From: Cylindrobasidium torrendii FP15055 ss-10
Taxonomy: Eukaryota; Basidiomycota; Agaricomycetes; Agaricales; Physalacriaceae
NCBI GenBank assembly: GCA_000934385.1
Contig: KN880488.1
Location: forward strand, 62,001-126,000
Length of the DNA stretch: 64,000 nt
Direction: 5' to 3'
The translations under genes and the position numbers were made by a program. The notes under the pieces are model-generated. The model did not search any database, was not told where the DNA came from, and saw nothing but the letters and a program-made list of their open reading frames with translations. Shown here one piece after another: positions 21,290 through 33,501 of the stretch; the stretch's first letter is position 1; each line of letters starts with the position of its first letter.

Positions 21290-22652
21290 CTAATAGTCGT
21301 ACCGCGTAGGGTCGTAGACATCGGCCCGGTCTGTAGGCTGTTCAGTACGCTGTTCCCTCGACTGAGTGTTTGTACTTACGTCCTGCGCGAGTATGAGCAG
21401 GAGGATCATACCGGTTATTTGGATAATCAGAGTAGCTATGCGACCCTTGTCTGTAAATACCATGCCTCGGATTGTCGTTGTACCCTGTGGGAGGATGAGT
21501 GGATGTGGGCGTTAATTCCCTTCAGAGACCCACCATCTGTCGCAGCTGTGGACCATGCCATGTTAGGCGTTGGCGATGGACGGGTGGTATGAGGAGGCAG
21601 CGCCGGTGGTGCAGGATGCGAGGATTGCGGAGGGCGTGTAATTTGCTTGAGAGGCGGCGTAGGGGCAGAGCCCGGAAGAGCCTGGCGCTCTCCATTCACA
21701 CGGTACGACACATGGCCGTCAGGATAAGTTTTCTTGACATGCTGATTTCCCTAAAGAATTTCGTTAGTTCAAGAGTATACTGGCAGAATATAGACATACA
21801 CTCGAATCAGTATGGGACTCGATGGTCATAACGTTGCCATGAGCATCAGTCGTTCGCTGGATGGACTTCTGCTGAACGCCGTTATTGCTGCTGCTGCTGT
21901 AGGAGAACGATGAGGATGAACACTGCGATCCGCCAGTGCTAAAGGGCATGGGTAGCATGCCCCGACCCAAGTTGAAACCCATGAATGGCGAAAACATGTC
22001 CATGCCCCCAACTCCCCTGCCCAAACTTTGGCTGAAGAACGGGTCTCTGGCAAAGGATCTGTCCATTTCCCTGAAAACCTCGTCGAACAGTTCGAAAGGG
22101 TCCTTGAAGGTGTACTGTGTCGCTCTGCCGTTTGTGCGATAACCTAAATGAGCCGTCAGAGAGCTGAAATCCATGCACATCTGTGTGCGCACCTCGCGTG
22201 TCTTGGTAGCCGCGCTGGCTATTGGCCCCACCAGCAAATTGTGGCGCTTGTGGTGGAGGGTAGGTGCCGTAGTTATCGTATATCTGTGGGGTTAGAGTAA
22301 GTTATAAAGCAATGGGTATCATGTATCACAACGAACCTTCCTCTTTTCCGGGTCGCTCAGCACCTCGTAGGCCTGGGAAACCTGAAGTGGCATTAGAACG
22401 TCACGCCAGAAGATGGCAGAATAAACGGAGCGCGTACCAGTCTAAACTGTTCCTCGGCATTCGCCTTGTCTGTTGCACTATGTCCACGAGGAAGACGATC
22501 TGGGTGCGACTTGAGCGCCTGCTTATGGAACGCGCGACGAACTGTTTAGCTGTTAGTCAGATGCCTACCTCCGTGGAAGCAAATTTGTACTCACTTTCAT
22601 CAGCTGTTGCGTTTCGACCAATTTCAAGTCTTTCGTATAGTCTGCTGGCCAT
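21290..22652 (-). CDS. DnaJ/Hsp40 co-chaperone (class B-like), spliced
   Basis: J-domain protein that stimulates Hsp70 ATPase. The first exon reads MASRLYERLEIGRNATADE; the next supplies the diagnostic HPD in ALKSHPDRLPRGHSATDKAN, then AEEQFRL and YEVLSDPEKR. After it come a Gly/Phe region (FKDPFELFDEVFREMDRSFA, GGMDMFSPFMGFNLGRGMLP), a Ser tract, then SIQRTTDAHGNVMTIESHTD and YPDGHVSYRVNG. This order resembles DNAJB6/B2-type proteins and lacks the Cys-rich zinc domain of class A. I read two further introns at the 3' end: one removes a stop-bearing stretch and continues YNDNPRHGIYRQGSHSYSDY; the last joins to DRADVYDPTRYDY with TAG at 21290. A simple frame would stop earlier at 21436. It is divergent from IPI3 over 189 bp. 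Confidence 0.82.
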
Positions 22653-22841
22653 CGATGTGATAGTTATAGTGATGGTTTGTGGCGGAAAGTGAACGTAGAA
22701 GGAGGCGTCACTTATAGATTGCTGCCCAGACCCGGGCCGAGCTTCCGATGAGCGGATGCGGTGGCCGGGGGCATTTGGCGTCACCAAACGGCGAATGCCG
22801 CACGCATCGAAATTTCTCGATCGGTCCAGCAATCGCTTCTG

Positions 22842-24552
22842 ATGCAGCACCACGAAACCGTGTTCTGCTCGACCGCCAGCGAGACTGCAGGCCCTGGCGC
22901 CGTGTATATCCACGATATCCAATCTGGCAATGCTCTTGCGAGTTTCAAGCAAACCAATGCAGCGACACACTGTACAGCTTTCGTCGACTCGGTAGACTCT
23001 CAAGGAGGCTTTATACTTGCTGCCCAGCCTACGAAATCCCTGCTACACGTTTACAACTTCCAGAAGGTATAAAAAATCACACCTCATCTTCCTCTTACGA
23101 ACCAGTCGTAGGATCAAATAAGTCTGAAGATTGTCCTTCCGGAAAAGTTGTCTTGCGTCGCACTGGATCCCAAAGGAGAATATGCTGCGGGTGGTACTGC
23201 GAATGGGCGACTATATCTTTGGGAGGTGCGTGGCCGCCAAGCGTAATCGATTCTTCCGTTAAACTCGACGCCAGGTCTCATCAGGAGTGCTTTTCCATGC
23301 TTGGGATGCGCACTATCGTGAAGTGACAGTCCTTCGCTTCACGCAGGATAGCGCTGCACTTATTTCTGCAAGCAAGGATTCAGGTGTTAGCGTCTGGTCA
23401 ATATCAAGGTATGTCTGTGATCCTGCCTTTCACTCCAGTGCTCATTTCACCTAGACTGTTGGACGACGACCAACAAAATGAACTGGTAGTCCCTTATTGC
23501 ACCTTCTCCGACCACACTCTGCCTGTCACAGACCTTATCTGCGGCGCCGGCTCTTTCCCATCTTGTCGCGTTCTCACCAGCTCCCTCGACCACACTGTCA
23601 AATTATGGGACATGTCCTCCAAATCCCTGCTCACCACATTCCAACTTCCAAAACCTATCACTTGCCTTGCGTGGGATCCTACGGAACGCCTATTTTTCGC
23701 AGCCTCTGCGTGTGGTTCCATCCACCAAATGAATCTTTTCCGCGAGCGACAAAGCAAAGTTGCTGGTCACCATTTTGAAGCAGTAGGGGGTGCAGGTGCT
23801 ACGGACAATATACAATTTGATGCGGACGGTGCTGCCCCAACTAATAAGCGGCTCATTTCTGTTGGGTAATTCTTCGTTTTTGCCCTCTTGTACACTTCGC
23901 TGACCTGTCGCAGACAAGAAGTTACTTGCATGGCCTTCTCGCTCACGGCTGCCCTCTTACTCGTAGGCACAGCTGCAGGGCTCATCAACATCTACGATGT
24001 TGCGTCACATCAGCTTATACGAAGCATAACCTCGCACAAAGGTTTCGCCATAACACACTTGGCGACAATGTTACGCCCACCAGACCTCGTCGGGCACGTC
24101 ACTCTTACTTTGAGCTTGGGCTCGACTTCAGAGGCGCGCGATGTTATTCCCGTGAAGCCAGTACAGCCATTCCAACGCATGCGCGATCCGGGGACGAGAG
24201 AGAGGCATGAGGTGTCGATGCTCTTGCCTTCCCGAGGATCGGTACGCCATCCTTTGCCCATTCAACATTATTTACTGACTATCTGTAGCACTTTGAACAT
24301 GAGGAGGACTTTGTAGACGACCTGACCTTCATGCGTGATCATGCTCATTTCGTTGCACCTGCCGAGGCTACGAACGACTCTGGCGCTTTGAGAATACGGG
24401 TCGCAGATTTGGAAACGGAAGTGCAGACACTGCGGGAACAGCTCGGCAAGGCAAAGGGCGTCAACGATGTCATGTGGACAAATGTTGTGCAAAAGGTCAT
24501 TGGTGGAGGCAAAGATGAAAGACCAAGAAAGCGCGGCCGCAATGATGCGTGA
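22842..24552 (+). CDS. IPI3: Ipi3/WDR18-like WD-repeat protein of the Rix1 ribosome-assembly complex, spliced
   Basis: Component of the Rix1-Ipi1-Ipi3 complex required for pre-60S maturation and ITS2 processing in the nucleus. WD repeats visible: GAVYIHDIQSGNALASFKQT; LSCVALDPKGEYAAGGTANG RLYLWE; REVTVLRFTQDSAALISASK DSGVSVW; SCRVLTSSLDHTVKLWDMSS; ITCLAWDPTERLFFAASACG; VTCMAFSLTAALLLVGTAAG LINIYD. The C-terminus is a helix (RVADLETEVQTLREQLGKAK) and a basic tail RPRKRGRND, as in Ipi3. Start chosen at 22842 (MQHHETVFCSTASE), which places the first repeat at the family's usual distance; an ATG at 22761 in the same frame adds 27 residues and cannot be excluded. Several introns of about 50-60 bp. 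Shares a 189 bp divergent promoter with the DnaJ gene. Confidence 0.88.
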
Positions 24553-25276
24553 ATTTGTGTTTTCGTTACATTCGTACCCGTCATAAAATCTATGTAAACC
24601 AGTCATTGGTCGAGGGTACGGGAGCAGCCTTGGAGTCTCCGGAGCCGTAACGCGTCACGACGTGACAGCATCTTGACAAGTAACCACCAGTTGACCGCTT
24701 ACAACTCCCTACACGCAACCCAAGAAATTTGAACATTAGCCTCAATTTCTTGCAGCAATTGTGACACAAACCGAGGGGCATTGTCTGCACGAGGAACCGT
24801 TGTCGGCGCTATAGACTGCAATTCTTCGGATTCGGCGTGTTTACGCAGCGCAGGAAGGCCAGGCTACATATGGTCGCTTTACCTGAAGTGTATATGCCAA
24901 GTTACCATTGTAGGCGCGCCATATCAAGCTATGTACTCCGTGCGATAGGGAAGTAGACGTACTACCACTGACGGTGCAGGGAATAGAGTGTGAAAATCAT
25001 GATGGTGCCCGAACCCTAGAGCAGCCAAACACAGCGACCGCAAGAGATTTACAGAAGCTCCAGCACGACAAAAAGCCTCTTTTCGCCCTTTGAGACCCCG
25101 TGCTGGTATTCAATGACTTACCCTCGCGGAGAGGCAGACGCCTTGCGAGCATGTGCTCGCAAAATCTCAGGCTTCTTCAACAGAAAAGTACTTAAGCGCG
25201 GATTGCTCGAGCCTGGTTTTATACCTTTTGCTCGCTCGGCCTTGTTACTCATTGACTTCTCCATTTACCTGTTTTG
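24553..25276. other. Intergenic, about 720 bp
   Basis: 3' flank of IPI3 and promoter of the GH55 gene. The right end holds the TATA-like motif listed separately. No other gene seen. Confidence 0.5.
25217..25223 (+). promoter_or_regulatory. TATA-like motif of the GH55 glucanase gene
   Basis: TTTTATA, about 55 bp upstream of the ATG at 25277, just before a pyrimidine-rich leader. Position and motif only. Confidence 0.4.
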
Positions 25277-28187
25277 ATGTTGCTTACCCTCCTTTGGGCC
25301 GTGGCGTCTAGCTGCGCCTTTACTCTCGTTTCTGCGCTTGGCTCAGCCTGCACCTCTCCTCTCGGAGCGGGGACAGCAGCAGCTGGAGACCCATACTGGC
25401 TGGAGTCGATACAGCATCGAGGTACTGCTGCCTTCAACCCCGACCCCGCCAACTACGTTGTTTTCCGCAACGTCAAGGATTATGGTGCAGTTGGTGACGG
25501 TTCTACCGACGATACTGCGGCCATCAAGTACGTCTTCTTCCTCTATCGTATCATCTGTGTTCTAACTACCATATGTGAAGCGCCGCCATCCAAGACGGTG
25601 ACCGTTGCGGCGGTTCTGTCGGTATAGAGACAGTCTGCAACTCAACTACGTAGGCCATCTTCGTTTCCCATTGACTGTTTCTGACTGGACCACAGTATCA
25701 CTCCTGCTGTCGTGTACTTCCCCTCTGGGTTCGTAGCTGCTGGCCCCGAGGTCCGCTGTTGGGAAATACTAATCGCAAAGCCCACAGAACCTATGTTGTT
25801 TCTACACCCATCATTGCATACTACACAACTCAGCTCATTGGGGACCCCAATAACATTCCCACACTCTCTGCATCTCCAAGCTTCGCTGGAATCGCAGTGA
25901 TTGGTGAGAACTTGATGCTAGGTATCTCATTCGGGTTTGCTGACGATTCCAGACACTGACCCGTACATCGATGGCGGCAGCGGGGCACAATGGTACTTTA
26001 ACACCAACAGCTTGTCAGTTCTGTAATGCCTCTACCATCTACTCAGCTAAACACTCTGCAGCTTCCGCTCCGTCCGCAATTTCAGAATCGACCTGACCGC
26101 AGTGGCCGGCGGGGCGACCGGTCTTCATTGGCAGGTATCTCAAGCGACATCTCTCACCAACGTCGTCGTCGATATGTCACAAGGTGCAGACTCTCAGCAC
26201 CAGGGCATCTACATGGAGAATGGCTCCGGGGGGTTCATGGGGGACCTCGTCTTCAATGGTGGAAAATTTGGTATCTGGGTTGGCAACCAACAGTGAGACT
26301 TTCTTTCTCTTGTGTTGGCTTCCCCAGCTCATGCCAGCGTCAGATTCACTGTCCGTAACATTACTATCAACAACGCAGTGACTGCCATCCATGGGTCCTG
26401 GAACTGGGGATGGACATTCCAGCGCGTCACTATAAATGACTGCAGCGTCGGATTTGAACTAGAGAGCGGTAGCATCGACGGCGATGCCCAAACCGTTGGT
26501 GGCGAGGCCATCATTGACGCCGTGGTCTCCAACACTCCCGTCTTTGTCCAATCCACGACAGCTACCACCAGTCTGGCTGGATCCCTCGTCCTGAACAATA
26601 TTCAGCTCACTAATGTCCCTACCGCCGTTGGTATTGCGGATGGTAGCGTCGTTCTCGAGGGTGGTACGACTACAATCGAGTCGTGGGGTCAAGGCAATGT
26701 CTACGAGGGTACTGGAACCACTGGCACTTTTGTCCAAGGCGAAATAGTGTCCGCAAACAAGCCCTCGAGCCTGCTCGATGGCAACGGTCACATATTCGGC
26801 AAGGGTTATCCACAATACGAGGCGTATGCTCCCAGCCAGTTTGTCAGCGTGAAGGCCGAAGGAGCAGCTGGAGATGGTATTACAGACGATACCCAGGCGC
26901 TGACGGACATCTTTTCCAAGGTACGTTTTCTTCCAATATCAACTCACATTACTGAGGCTGCCGTTCGAATGAAAGTACTCGGGCTGCAGCATCATCTTCT
27001 TCGACGCTGGTACTTATGTTGTCTCTGACACCGTGACTATCCCTGCCGGTACCCAAATGATAGGCGAGGTGTGGTCTGTGCTCGCCGGGAAGGGGTCAGC
27101 TTTCCAGGATGTAGAGAACCCTAAGCCCGTCTTCAGAGTCGGCGAGTCGGGAGATCAAGGTGTCACCGAAATTTCGAACATCATTTTCCAGACCATTGGC
27201 CCTGGTAAAACGTTTTCTTATTTCAGCATAGTGCCCTTCAATCTGATGTCTTCTCCTAGCTGCTGGTGCTATTGTTGTCGAGTGGAACGTTGCAGAGCCA
27301 GCCGATAGTCAAGGCGGCGCTGGAATGTGGGACAGCTACATTCGTCTTGGAGGATGTGTGTATGCTTGCCATTGACTGTGAACGACCGCTGATTCGAATC
27401 CAGCCGAAGGATCTGAGCAGGACATTAATACATGCCCATGGACAAGCACAAATAACTACGATCCTTGCATGTCCGCTTTCATGGCGCTCCATCTGACCGC
27501 AGGCTCGACAGCATACCTCGAAGGCACTTGGGTGTGGCTAGCAGACCACTTTATGGACGGTGATGGGTACACTCGCCTTTCCCTTTACTCCGGTCGTGGT
27601 ATCCTCTCTGAGTCGACTGGCCCCGTTTGGATGATTGGAACAGGTTCAGAACACCACACTCTCTATCAATACAACATTGTCAACGCTGCCAACCACTACA
27701 TGGGGCTCATACAGACTGAAACCGTGAGTCAGAGGTCAACTTTACTTCTGCAAGGCCTCATTGTACACCGCTAGCCTTACTTCCAACCCACGCCTGCTGC
27801 GCCGACACCCTTCACTTATCGCGAGGACTACAACGACCCTGTTTTCGGGGACCAAATCACAGAGGCCCTCGGTCTGAATGTCATTAACTCGCAAGACATT
27901 ATCATCTTCGGCGCCGGGTTGTACAGTTTCTTCGATGTAAGAAAGTCTTTTGGTGGACAATGTATCGAAATCCTGACCCACTCTATCAGACGTATAGTGA
28001 AGACTGCGTCGACACGCGCAACTGCCAGCAGAGCATCGCCAACATAGACTCTGCGTCCTCTGTCACAATATACCAACTGAACACAGTCGCCATCACCTAC
28101 CAACTGAGCGTCGATGGTGTGGGCATCATCAACCAGGCTGACAACATCAACGGATTTACGAGCACAGTTACTGCCTGGAGTCAGTGA
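25277..28187 (+). CDS. Secreted GH55 exo-beta-1,3-glucanase, spliced
   Basis: Cleaves glucose from the non-reducing end of beta-1,3-glucan, for cell-wall remodelling or feeding on glucan. The N-terminus MLLTLLWAVASSCAFTLVSA is a signal peptide. Two beta-helix domains each begin with the pectate-lyase-3 style motif: NVKDYGAVGDGSTDDTAAI and VSVKAEGAAGDGITDDTQAL. Family blocks include YFPSGTYVVSTPIIAYYTTQ (across an intron), GIYMENGSGGFMGDLVFNGG KFGIWVGNQQ, AVTAIHGSWNWGWTFQRVTI, and in the second half GAIVVEWNVAEP, WVWLADHFMDGD and YQYNIVNAANHYMGLIQTET P. About 770 residues after splicing of at least nine short introns, the usual size of fungal GH55. The ATG is at 25277; the longer frame starts with a non-ATG codon. 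TGA ends at 28187. Confidence 0.93.
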
Positions 28188-28678
28188 GTCTATGTAGCAG
28201 ACTCGATGTCCTTGCTACTGTTGAGCGGTAGGCGGCGAGTATGATATGATACACGGCAGGTATTTCTTACGTTCGTCATTCCGTAGTGTATGTACGCTTA
28301 CTGTTGGCAATCTCTGAGACCGAGCTGTATCATACATGTATAAATCCTTCTCCTTTGAAAGGGGCTGTCGGGCACAGACTGTAGTTCTAAGAGCAGACGG
28401 TGTGAAATGACAGGGTAAGAAACGCGATCGACCGATTACTATGAGCGAGGGGGAAGCGCGTCCAAGCTAAATCTAAGCGTTAATCATGAATTTCGATTCG
28501 GAAATATTGTTCGAAGTGGCAGTAGGTTGGCAACAACGAGCGTGACAAGAGGGCTACGCCGGGTAAAGAGAGTGGAACACGCATCTGATGTAGTGTCAGG
28601 GTCAACACTGCTTTTTGCTTTTCGACTTCCACCAAGCGTGTTTCCATGCACTTTTCTTGACAATTTGCGCCCACTTCA
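28188..28678. other. Intergenic, about 490 bp
   Basis: 3' flank of the GH55 gene and 5' region of the CCCH-Smr gene. Nothing recognised. Confidence 0.5.
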
Positions 28679-31407
28679 ATGTCGCTGCTTTCCCTTCCGT
28701 CCGACCCGGGCTATCTATCTGACTCTGGAGAGCTCAACGTCGAGGAATTAACGGAACCAAAGTATCCCCACACACGGGCGCAGCTGTCGTCGCTGGCGCG
28801 GCAGTACAGGCAACCCGACAACGTAGACAGCGATATCGAACAGGATGATATTCCGCGGGTGCCTACGTCGTTCGTGAAAAGAGTGGTTGCGATGCTTGTC
28901 GACGAGCGAGAGGACGAGCTCAAGATGTTGTTGCAAAGCGCCTTTGGCCTTGATCACGACACGGTGCGCACACAATAGCTGACTGAGACGGCGGTTCAAA
29001 CTGACAATACTTAGGCAGAGCAAAGCGTACTCGACCTCATGCACAAGCATCGCGACGACGCCGCCGGAGTGCCGTTTCTCTTCCTGACGCCGACCAGGCG
29101 CCCGATTTCGCGACCATCGTCTCGGGCGTCTAACAGGCTGATTCCGGCCCGGCCTGACACACCCAACTCAGCCCCCGGATCCCCTCTTTCCCACGTTTTC
29201 CGACGTCCACACACGCCATCACTAGGATCCCCGCTCGCAACCGGCCAGCCTTCATCATACATGTCCGTCGGCCGTGCTGGAAGTGACTATTCGCCAACTT
29301 CATCACCGGTGCTGAATTATCATCCGCCCACGATATACACCCAGCAATTCACGGCATCGCTCCCGGCGTCGCCGTTGTCATCCCCGCGCCTGCTCAATGC
29401 CAAAGCGAACGAATTCAAGCCAATACCCAGGCCACTCTCCGCCGCTGGCCACATCAGAGATCGCGCAGAAACAGCCTCGCCAGATCTGTGGGCGCATTCT
29501 CCGACCCGTGCCACCTCCAATCTGGCCATTGCTGCACCTCTGCTCCCGGAGCAGTCGCTGCTGACGCGCGCTGCCACCCCCAACTCCGGCCTGCGCACCT
29601 TCATCCGGCCCGATGAGCGCGACAGCGATGAGGAAGATCCGTTCGACCCCTTCCAGAAGCAGCCACTCCATCACCAGCTTCAGCAGCAGTTACCGTCGTT
29701 CCCCACATATTCAGAGTACGATTCGCAATGGTCCAACTCGTCCATGTCCATTTCGCCCGAAGATTCACAGTACCAATTTTACAACTCGTACTCTTCCTAC
29801 GATTCTCTTGTATCCGACGAGATGCCACCCACCGAGGAGGAGGTCGCTGCCGCCGCGCTTACGGACGGCATGACTCCTTTCGACGTCCTCAGCTCTGTCT
29901 TTGGTTCGTCCCTGGCTCCCTCGGAACTTGAAGAGGCGTTGGCCGAAAACGCGTACGATTTCGACCGTGCCATGGCTTGGCTCGTTGACCGCGCCATGCC
30001 CACTATTCCAGCTGGTCAACCCAGGACGCAGTCCCTTGGAAGCAGGATAACTGTTGTTTCCAGAGATAATGGACTTCGTGGTGGGCGGGGAAGCCCTGCT
30101 GCTGCTCGTTTTCCTACTAACGGCGGTCGTCCAGGACCACAAACGGCCAACAGAGTCTGCAGGTACTTCGTCGCCGGCGAGTGCCTCCGCGCCGACTGTC
30201 GCTTCAGGTATGCCCGCCATTATCTATTGTTCGTGTCTCTGATGATCTCAGTCATGATCTCGAACGTGCCCTTTGTCGATTCTGGCTCCGCGGAACTTGC
30301 GCAAAGAACGAAACCTGTGAATTTATGCACCATCTTCCTGAGGGCGCGGATATAGCTAGTCTCAATCTCGCTATGTCGCGCGCCAACGTTGCTCCGGGAA
30401 CTGGTCCATTCGCGTCGCAGACGGCTCAGCAGTTGGACGACTTCCCTGCACTCGGCCAAGAACCAGGGCGAATGAACAAACGCGGCGCATACAGTCAACC
30501 GTATGACCCTAGCCGCACCAGGTTCGCTGCTGCGGTCAAGAAATCGGGCCCGCCGCCGTCTCATGCCGAACTGGCTGCTCGTCGCCAAGCTATGGGCAAC
30601 CTGGCGGATAGTCTGCACCACAGATCTGCTATTGTCGCTCCACGGGCATCCCCAAGAATCAAGTTGCACCCACCGACGCTGTTGCCGACACTGCCTACCG
30701 GCGAATCTATCAATGCACTGTACATGACTTATCGATCTCGCGCCCTTCAACTGGGCGCTGCGCGCAACGCTTGCCTGTCGCGGGCCGCAGATGCATGGCG
30801 CCGGGGCGACGGTGCTGCTGCCAAACGCTTCAGTCGGGAGGGTCATGAGCTGAACACAAAGATGCGCTCTGAGATGAGCAATGCAGCAGAAAACCTGGTC
30901 CGTGAGCGGGCTAACCTGGCCGAGCAGGCGGTACGTGTGCGGGATTTGAACTGGTCTGACGATCCGGGCGACCGTGCTGCTCGCGGGCGCACTCTGGGAG
31001 GTGGCTTTGGTGTTTGCTTGGGTATTGCGAGGATAGACAGTGGAGACGGCAAAGCGACGCAGGAGGAGCGGACAGAGGCGATGCTGGATTTACATGGGCT
31101 GCATTCTAACGAGGCAACGGAAGTACTGGAGACGTTCCTTCTCTCTTTGGAGCATGACCATTTCTATGGCCTGGGTGCGTTCACTTTTGCTTTTCATCGT
31201 TCCTTTTGGTTCAGGAAGTTGATGATTGCCCTAGCATACGCGGTAGTTGGAGAAGAAAAACACACTGGGACGCAGGACCCAGGGCGCGGGTCGTCGCGGT
31301 CGCGACTGGCGACTGGCGTACGCGAGTGGCTGCACCGGTGGGGATACCCTTGGAGCGAGCGGGATGGGATCATCTGCATCGACCCCCTCACACACTCGTC
31401 TGAGTAG
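28679..31407 (+). CDS. CCCH zinc-finger, DUF1771 and Smr-domain protein, spliced
   Basis: Probable RNA-binding protein with an endonuclease-like Smr domain, the architecture of proteins acting in mRNA quality control (yeast Cue2 is an Smr protein in no-go decay). Seen in order: N-terminal helical region (FVKRVVAMLVDEREDELKML); a Ser/Pro-rich linker; a UBA/CUE-like stretch (PFDVLSSVFGSSLAPSELEE to FDRAMAWLVD); two CCCH fingers after splicing, CRYFVAGECLRADCRFSH (C-x7-C-x4-C-x3-H) and CRFWLRGTCAKNETCEFMH (C-x7-C-x5-C-x3-H); DDFPALG; DUF1771 (YRSRALQLGAARNACLSRAA DAWRRGDGAAAKRFSREGHE); Smr with LDLHGLHSNEATEVLETFLL, an intron, then AYAVVGEEKHTG and GVREWLHRWGYPW. The intron at about 30207-30250 lies inside the first CCCH finger. 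Substrate unknown. Confidence 0.87.
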
Positions 31408-31979
31408 ACGGTGTGGGGGCGCCTCAGGCGACGTGTCCGGCAATGCGTCGTCGTGTTGTTGGGCCATCCCGTGACTCCTCATAGACTGACGAAGAAAAGA
31501 AAAGCAGAGAAAGGATAATGAAAGAAATATGGTTGTAAATGTATTGGCTTTACCTGTATGGTGGTTGGTTGGTATACAGCAGGAGATCAGTAGTTCTGTT
31601 GCTTACTGCCAGTTAATAACCATTTGAATACGCGTGCATGGTCCTAGCTTTTGGACCTTGGGTGGCTCGTAGAACGGCCCCGTACATTTTGGTCGCCCGG
31701 TGGACTAGATTGCGCATGCCGGACAGTAGTTCATGCGCAAAGTTGGAATAATCCGTAGCCCAATGTACACTCAAACAACTTTAATAAGGCCAAAAGATCA
31801 CCGGATAACCTATCCTGTCATCTCCTCGTGAACGTGCTTACTGGCAGAGCTACAGTTTATCAATGTTTTCACGTCGACGCCCTATTTGTAGTTTGCGCAG
31901 ATACCTAGACGTATAATGATATAAATACAAAACAATACCTACTGCAAAGCCCGGTATGATAAACCTATCCAACCTTCCT
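31408..31979. other. Convergent intergenic region, about 570 bp
   Basis: 3' flanks of the CCCH-Smr gene and the leftward CDF gene. Nothing recognised. Confidence 0.5.
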
Positions 31980-33501
31980 CTAACTGTCGCGCGGGTGGAA
32001 CTGCACTCTGACCTCTGCAATCTCCTTGCGCGCATCCTTCAGTGTGCTCGAGATAGTATTCTCCAGCTCAGAAGTCTGGACAACTGACAGCGTACTACGA
32101 ACGTCCGCAACCAAGTCGACGTAGATCATAGAACCGGCGTGTCGTGCTCGGACGCTGCGGATAGCGAAGAGGCCTTCTGTTGAATCGACGAGGGGGTTGA
32201 GCAGCCTTGCAAGTGAAGATTTTGTCGAGTCGGATACGCTGGCGTCTGTGAGATCTGTCCAGCAGCCGAAGAGTACGCTCAAGCCTTGTCGTGCAACAAC
32301 AAATGAGACCAAGAGACCTGAAAGAGTTCAGGAAAGAGTCTAGACTGGCTGCTCAGGGTACGCACCGCCTATCGGATCCAGAGGTAGCGCTGGGAACCAG
32401 GTTGTACCAAGGATGGCGAGGAGCGCGACACCGCTCGAGTATGCGTCGCTACGGTGGTGATAGGCGTTGGCGAGAAGAACAGGGCTCTTTTCTTGGTCAG
32501 CGACGCGCCGTGTGAGTCTGTACATGCCCTCCTTGACGGCGACGCTGAGAAGTGCGACCCAGGCTGCGTTGGGATCGACGGCGTGAGTGTGACCGTGTTG
32601 GGCGAGCATTTCTGGGACGGGGGCAATGGTGGTGACATTATGGAGCGCCTCTTGAAGGGGACCACTTGGCATAGTCGCTGCCGTTTCTGTCAGGGCATGG
32701 AGGAGAAGGTGGTAGGAGTGGAAGCCGATGCCGAGCGCGCCGCCGATGAGGAGCAATGATATTGTTGCAGAACCGATGGTTTCGAACTTTGCAAAGCCAT
32801 ACGGGTAGCGTGCAGATGGTGGGCGGCGAGACAAGTTCCAGCAGATGAGGACCACAAAGTCGCCGAGCAAATCTGGGGAAGTGAGCATTGACAATTCGAG
32901 GCTTGCCATTGGACCAACGAACCGCTCATAGAGTGTCCTGCATCGGCGAGCAGAGATGCAGAGTGCAGCCACCAGCCAGCGGCGCCTTTTATGCCAGTGA
33001 GGGCGACATTGGAGAACAAGCCCAGTAGCGTGATGTTGCTCCCACGGTCGCCTAAGCGTCGGGATGAGCAGCTATAAACGCGATGTCATTATATGGCGCA
33101 CCTTTTCCCTGCAATGCCGCAATGATTTCTGCCCCTTGGTTATGGGCTTCGTCGGCCGAATGTGTGTGTCCGCCAAAGATGGAGTGCGAGTGTGTGTGCC
33201 CGTAACCGTCGTGTCCATGCTCGTGTTCATGCTTATGAACGTCGTGTGTGCCATTGGCGGGCTTTGAATCTGCGTTTGGCTCGTCTTTTCCTGACTGCGT
33301 AGAGTGCGTCCGTCGCTGCATGTTGTAGCAGGAGTCAAAGGGTGATTTTAGGTTTTCTGACCCAACTGTACGTGTGACCACGTTGGCAATCGTCTTCCTG
33401 GACAGGAATACCGCAGCAATTCGCCGTGTGCTCGCTGTAGGACAGGTCGAAGCAGGAGAAGCAGAGAGGCGAGCCAGACACCTGGTCATCGTCGTCGCCA
33501 T
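31980..33501 (-). CDS. Mitochondrial-type cation diffusion facilitator (Mmt1/Mmt2 or ZnT9-like), spliced
   Basis: The N-terminus (MATTMTRCLARLSASPASTC) is Arg/Ser-rich without acids, a plausible mitochondrial targeting peptide. A His-rich segment follows (HKHEHEHGHDGYGHTHSHSI). The CDF core reads SNVALTGIKGAAGWWLHSAS LLADAGHSMSDLLGDFVVLI across an intron, with the family HxxxD pair, RYPYGFAKFETIGSATISLL and NAYHHRSDAYSSGVALLAIL. The cytosolic tail has DLVADVRSTLSVVQTSELEN. Yeast Mmt1/2 export mitochondrial iron; animal ZnT9 handles mitochondrial zinc. Sequence alone cannot decide the metal. I took the ATG at 33501; a longer frame begins with GTG. About 430 residues. It is not closely related to the larger Msc2-like transporter at the left end of the window. 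Confidence 0.82.

Noticed and set aside
27391..27410. GATTCGAATCC-like box resembling a tRNA B box
   Set aside because: It lies inside the GH55 gene, with no matching A box or cloverleaf around it.
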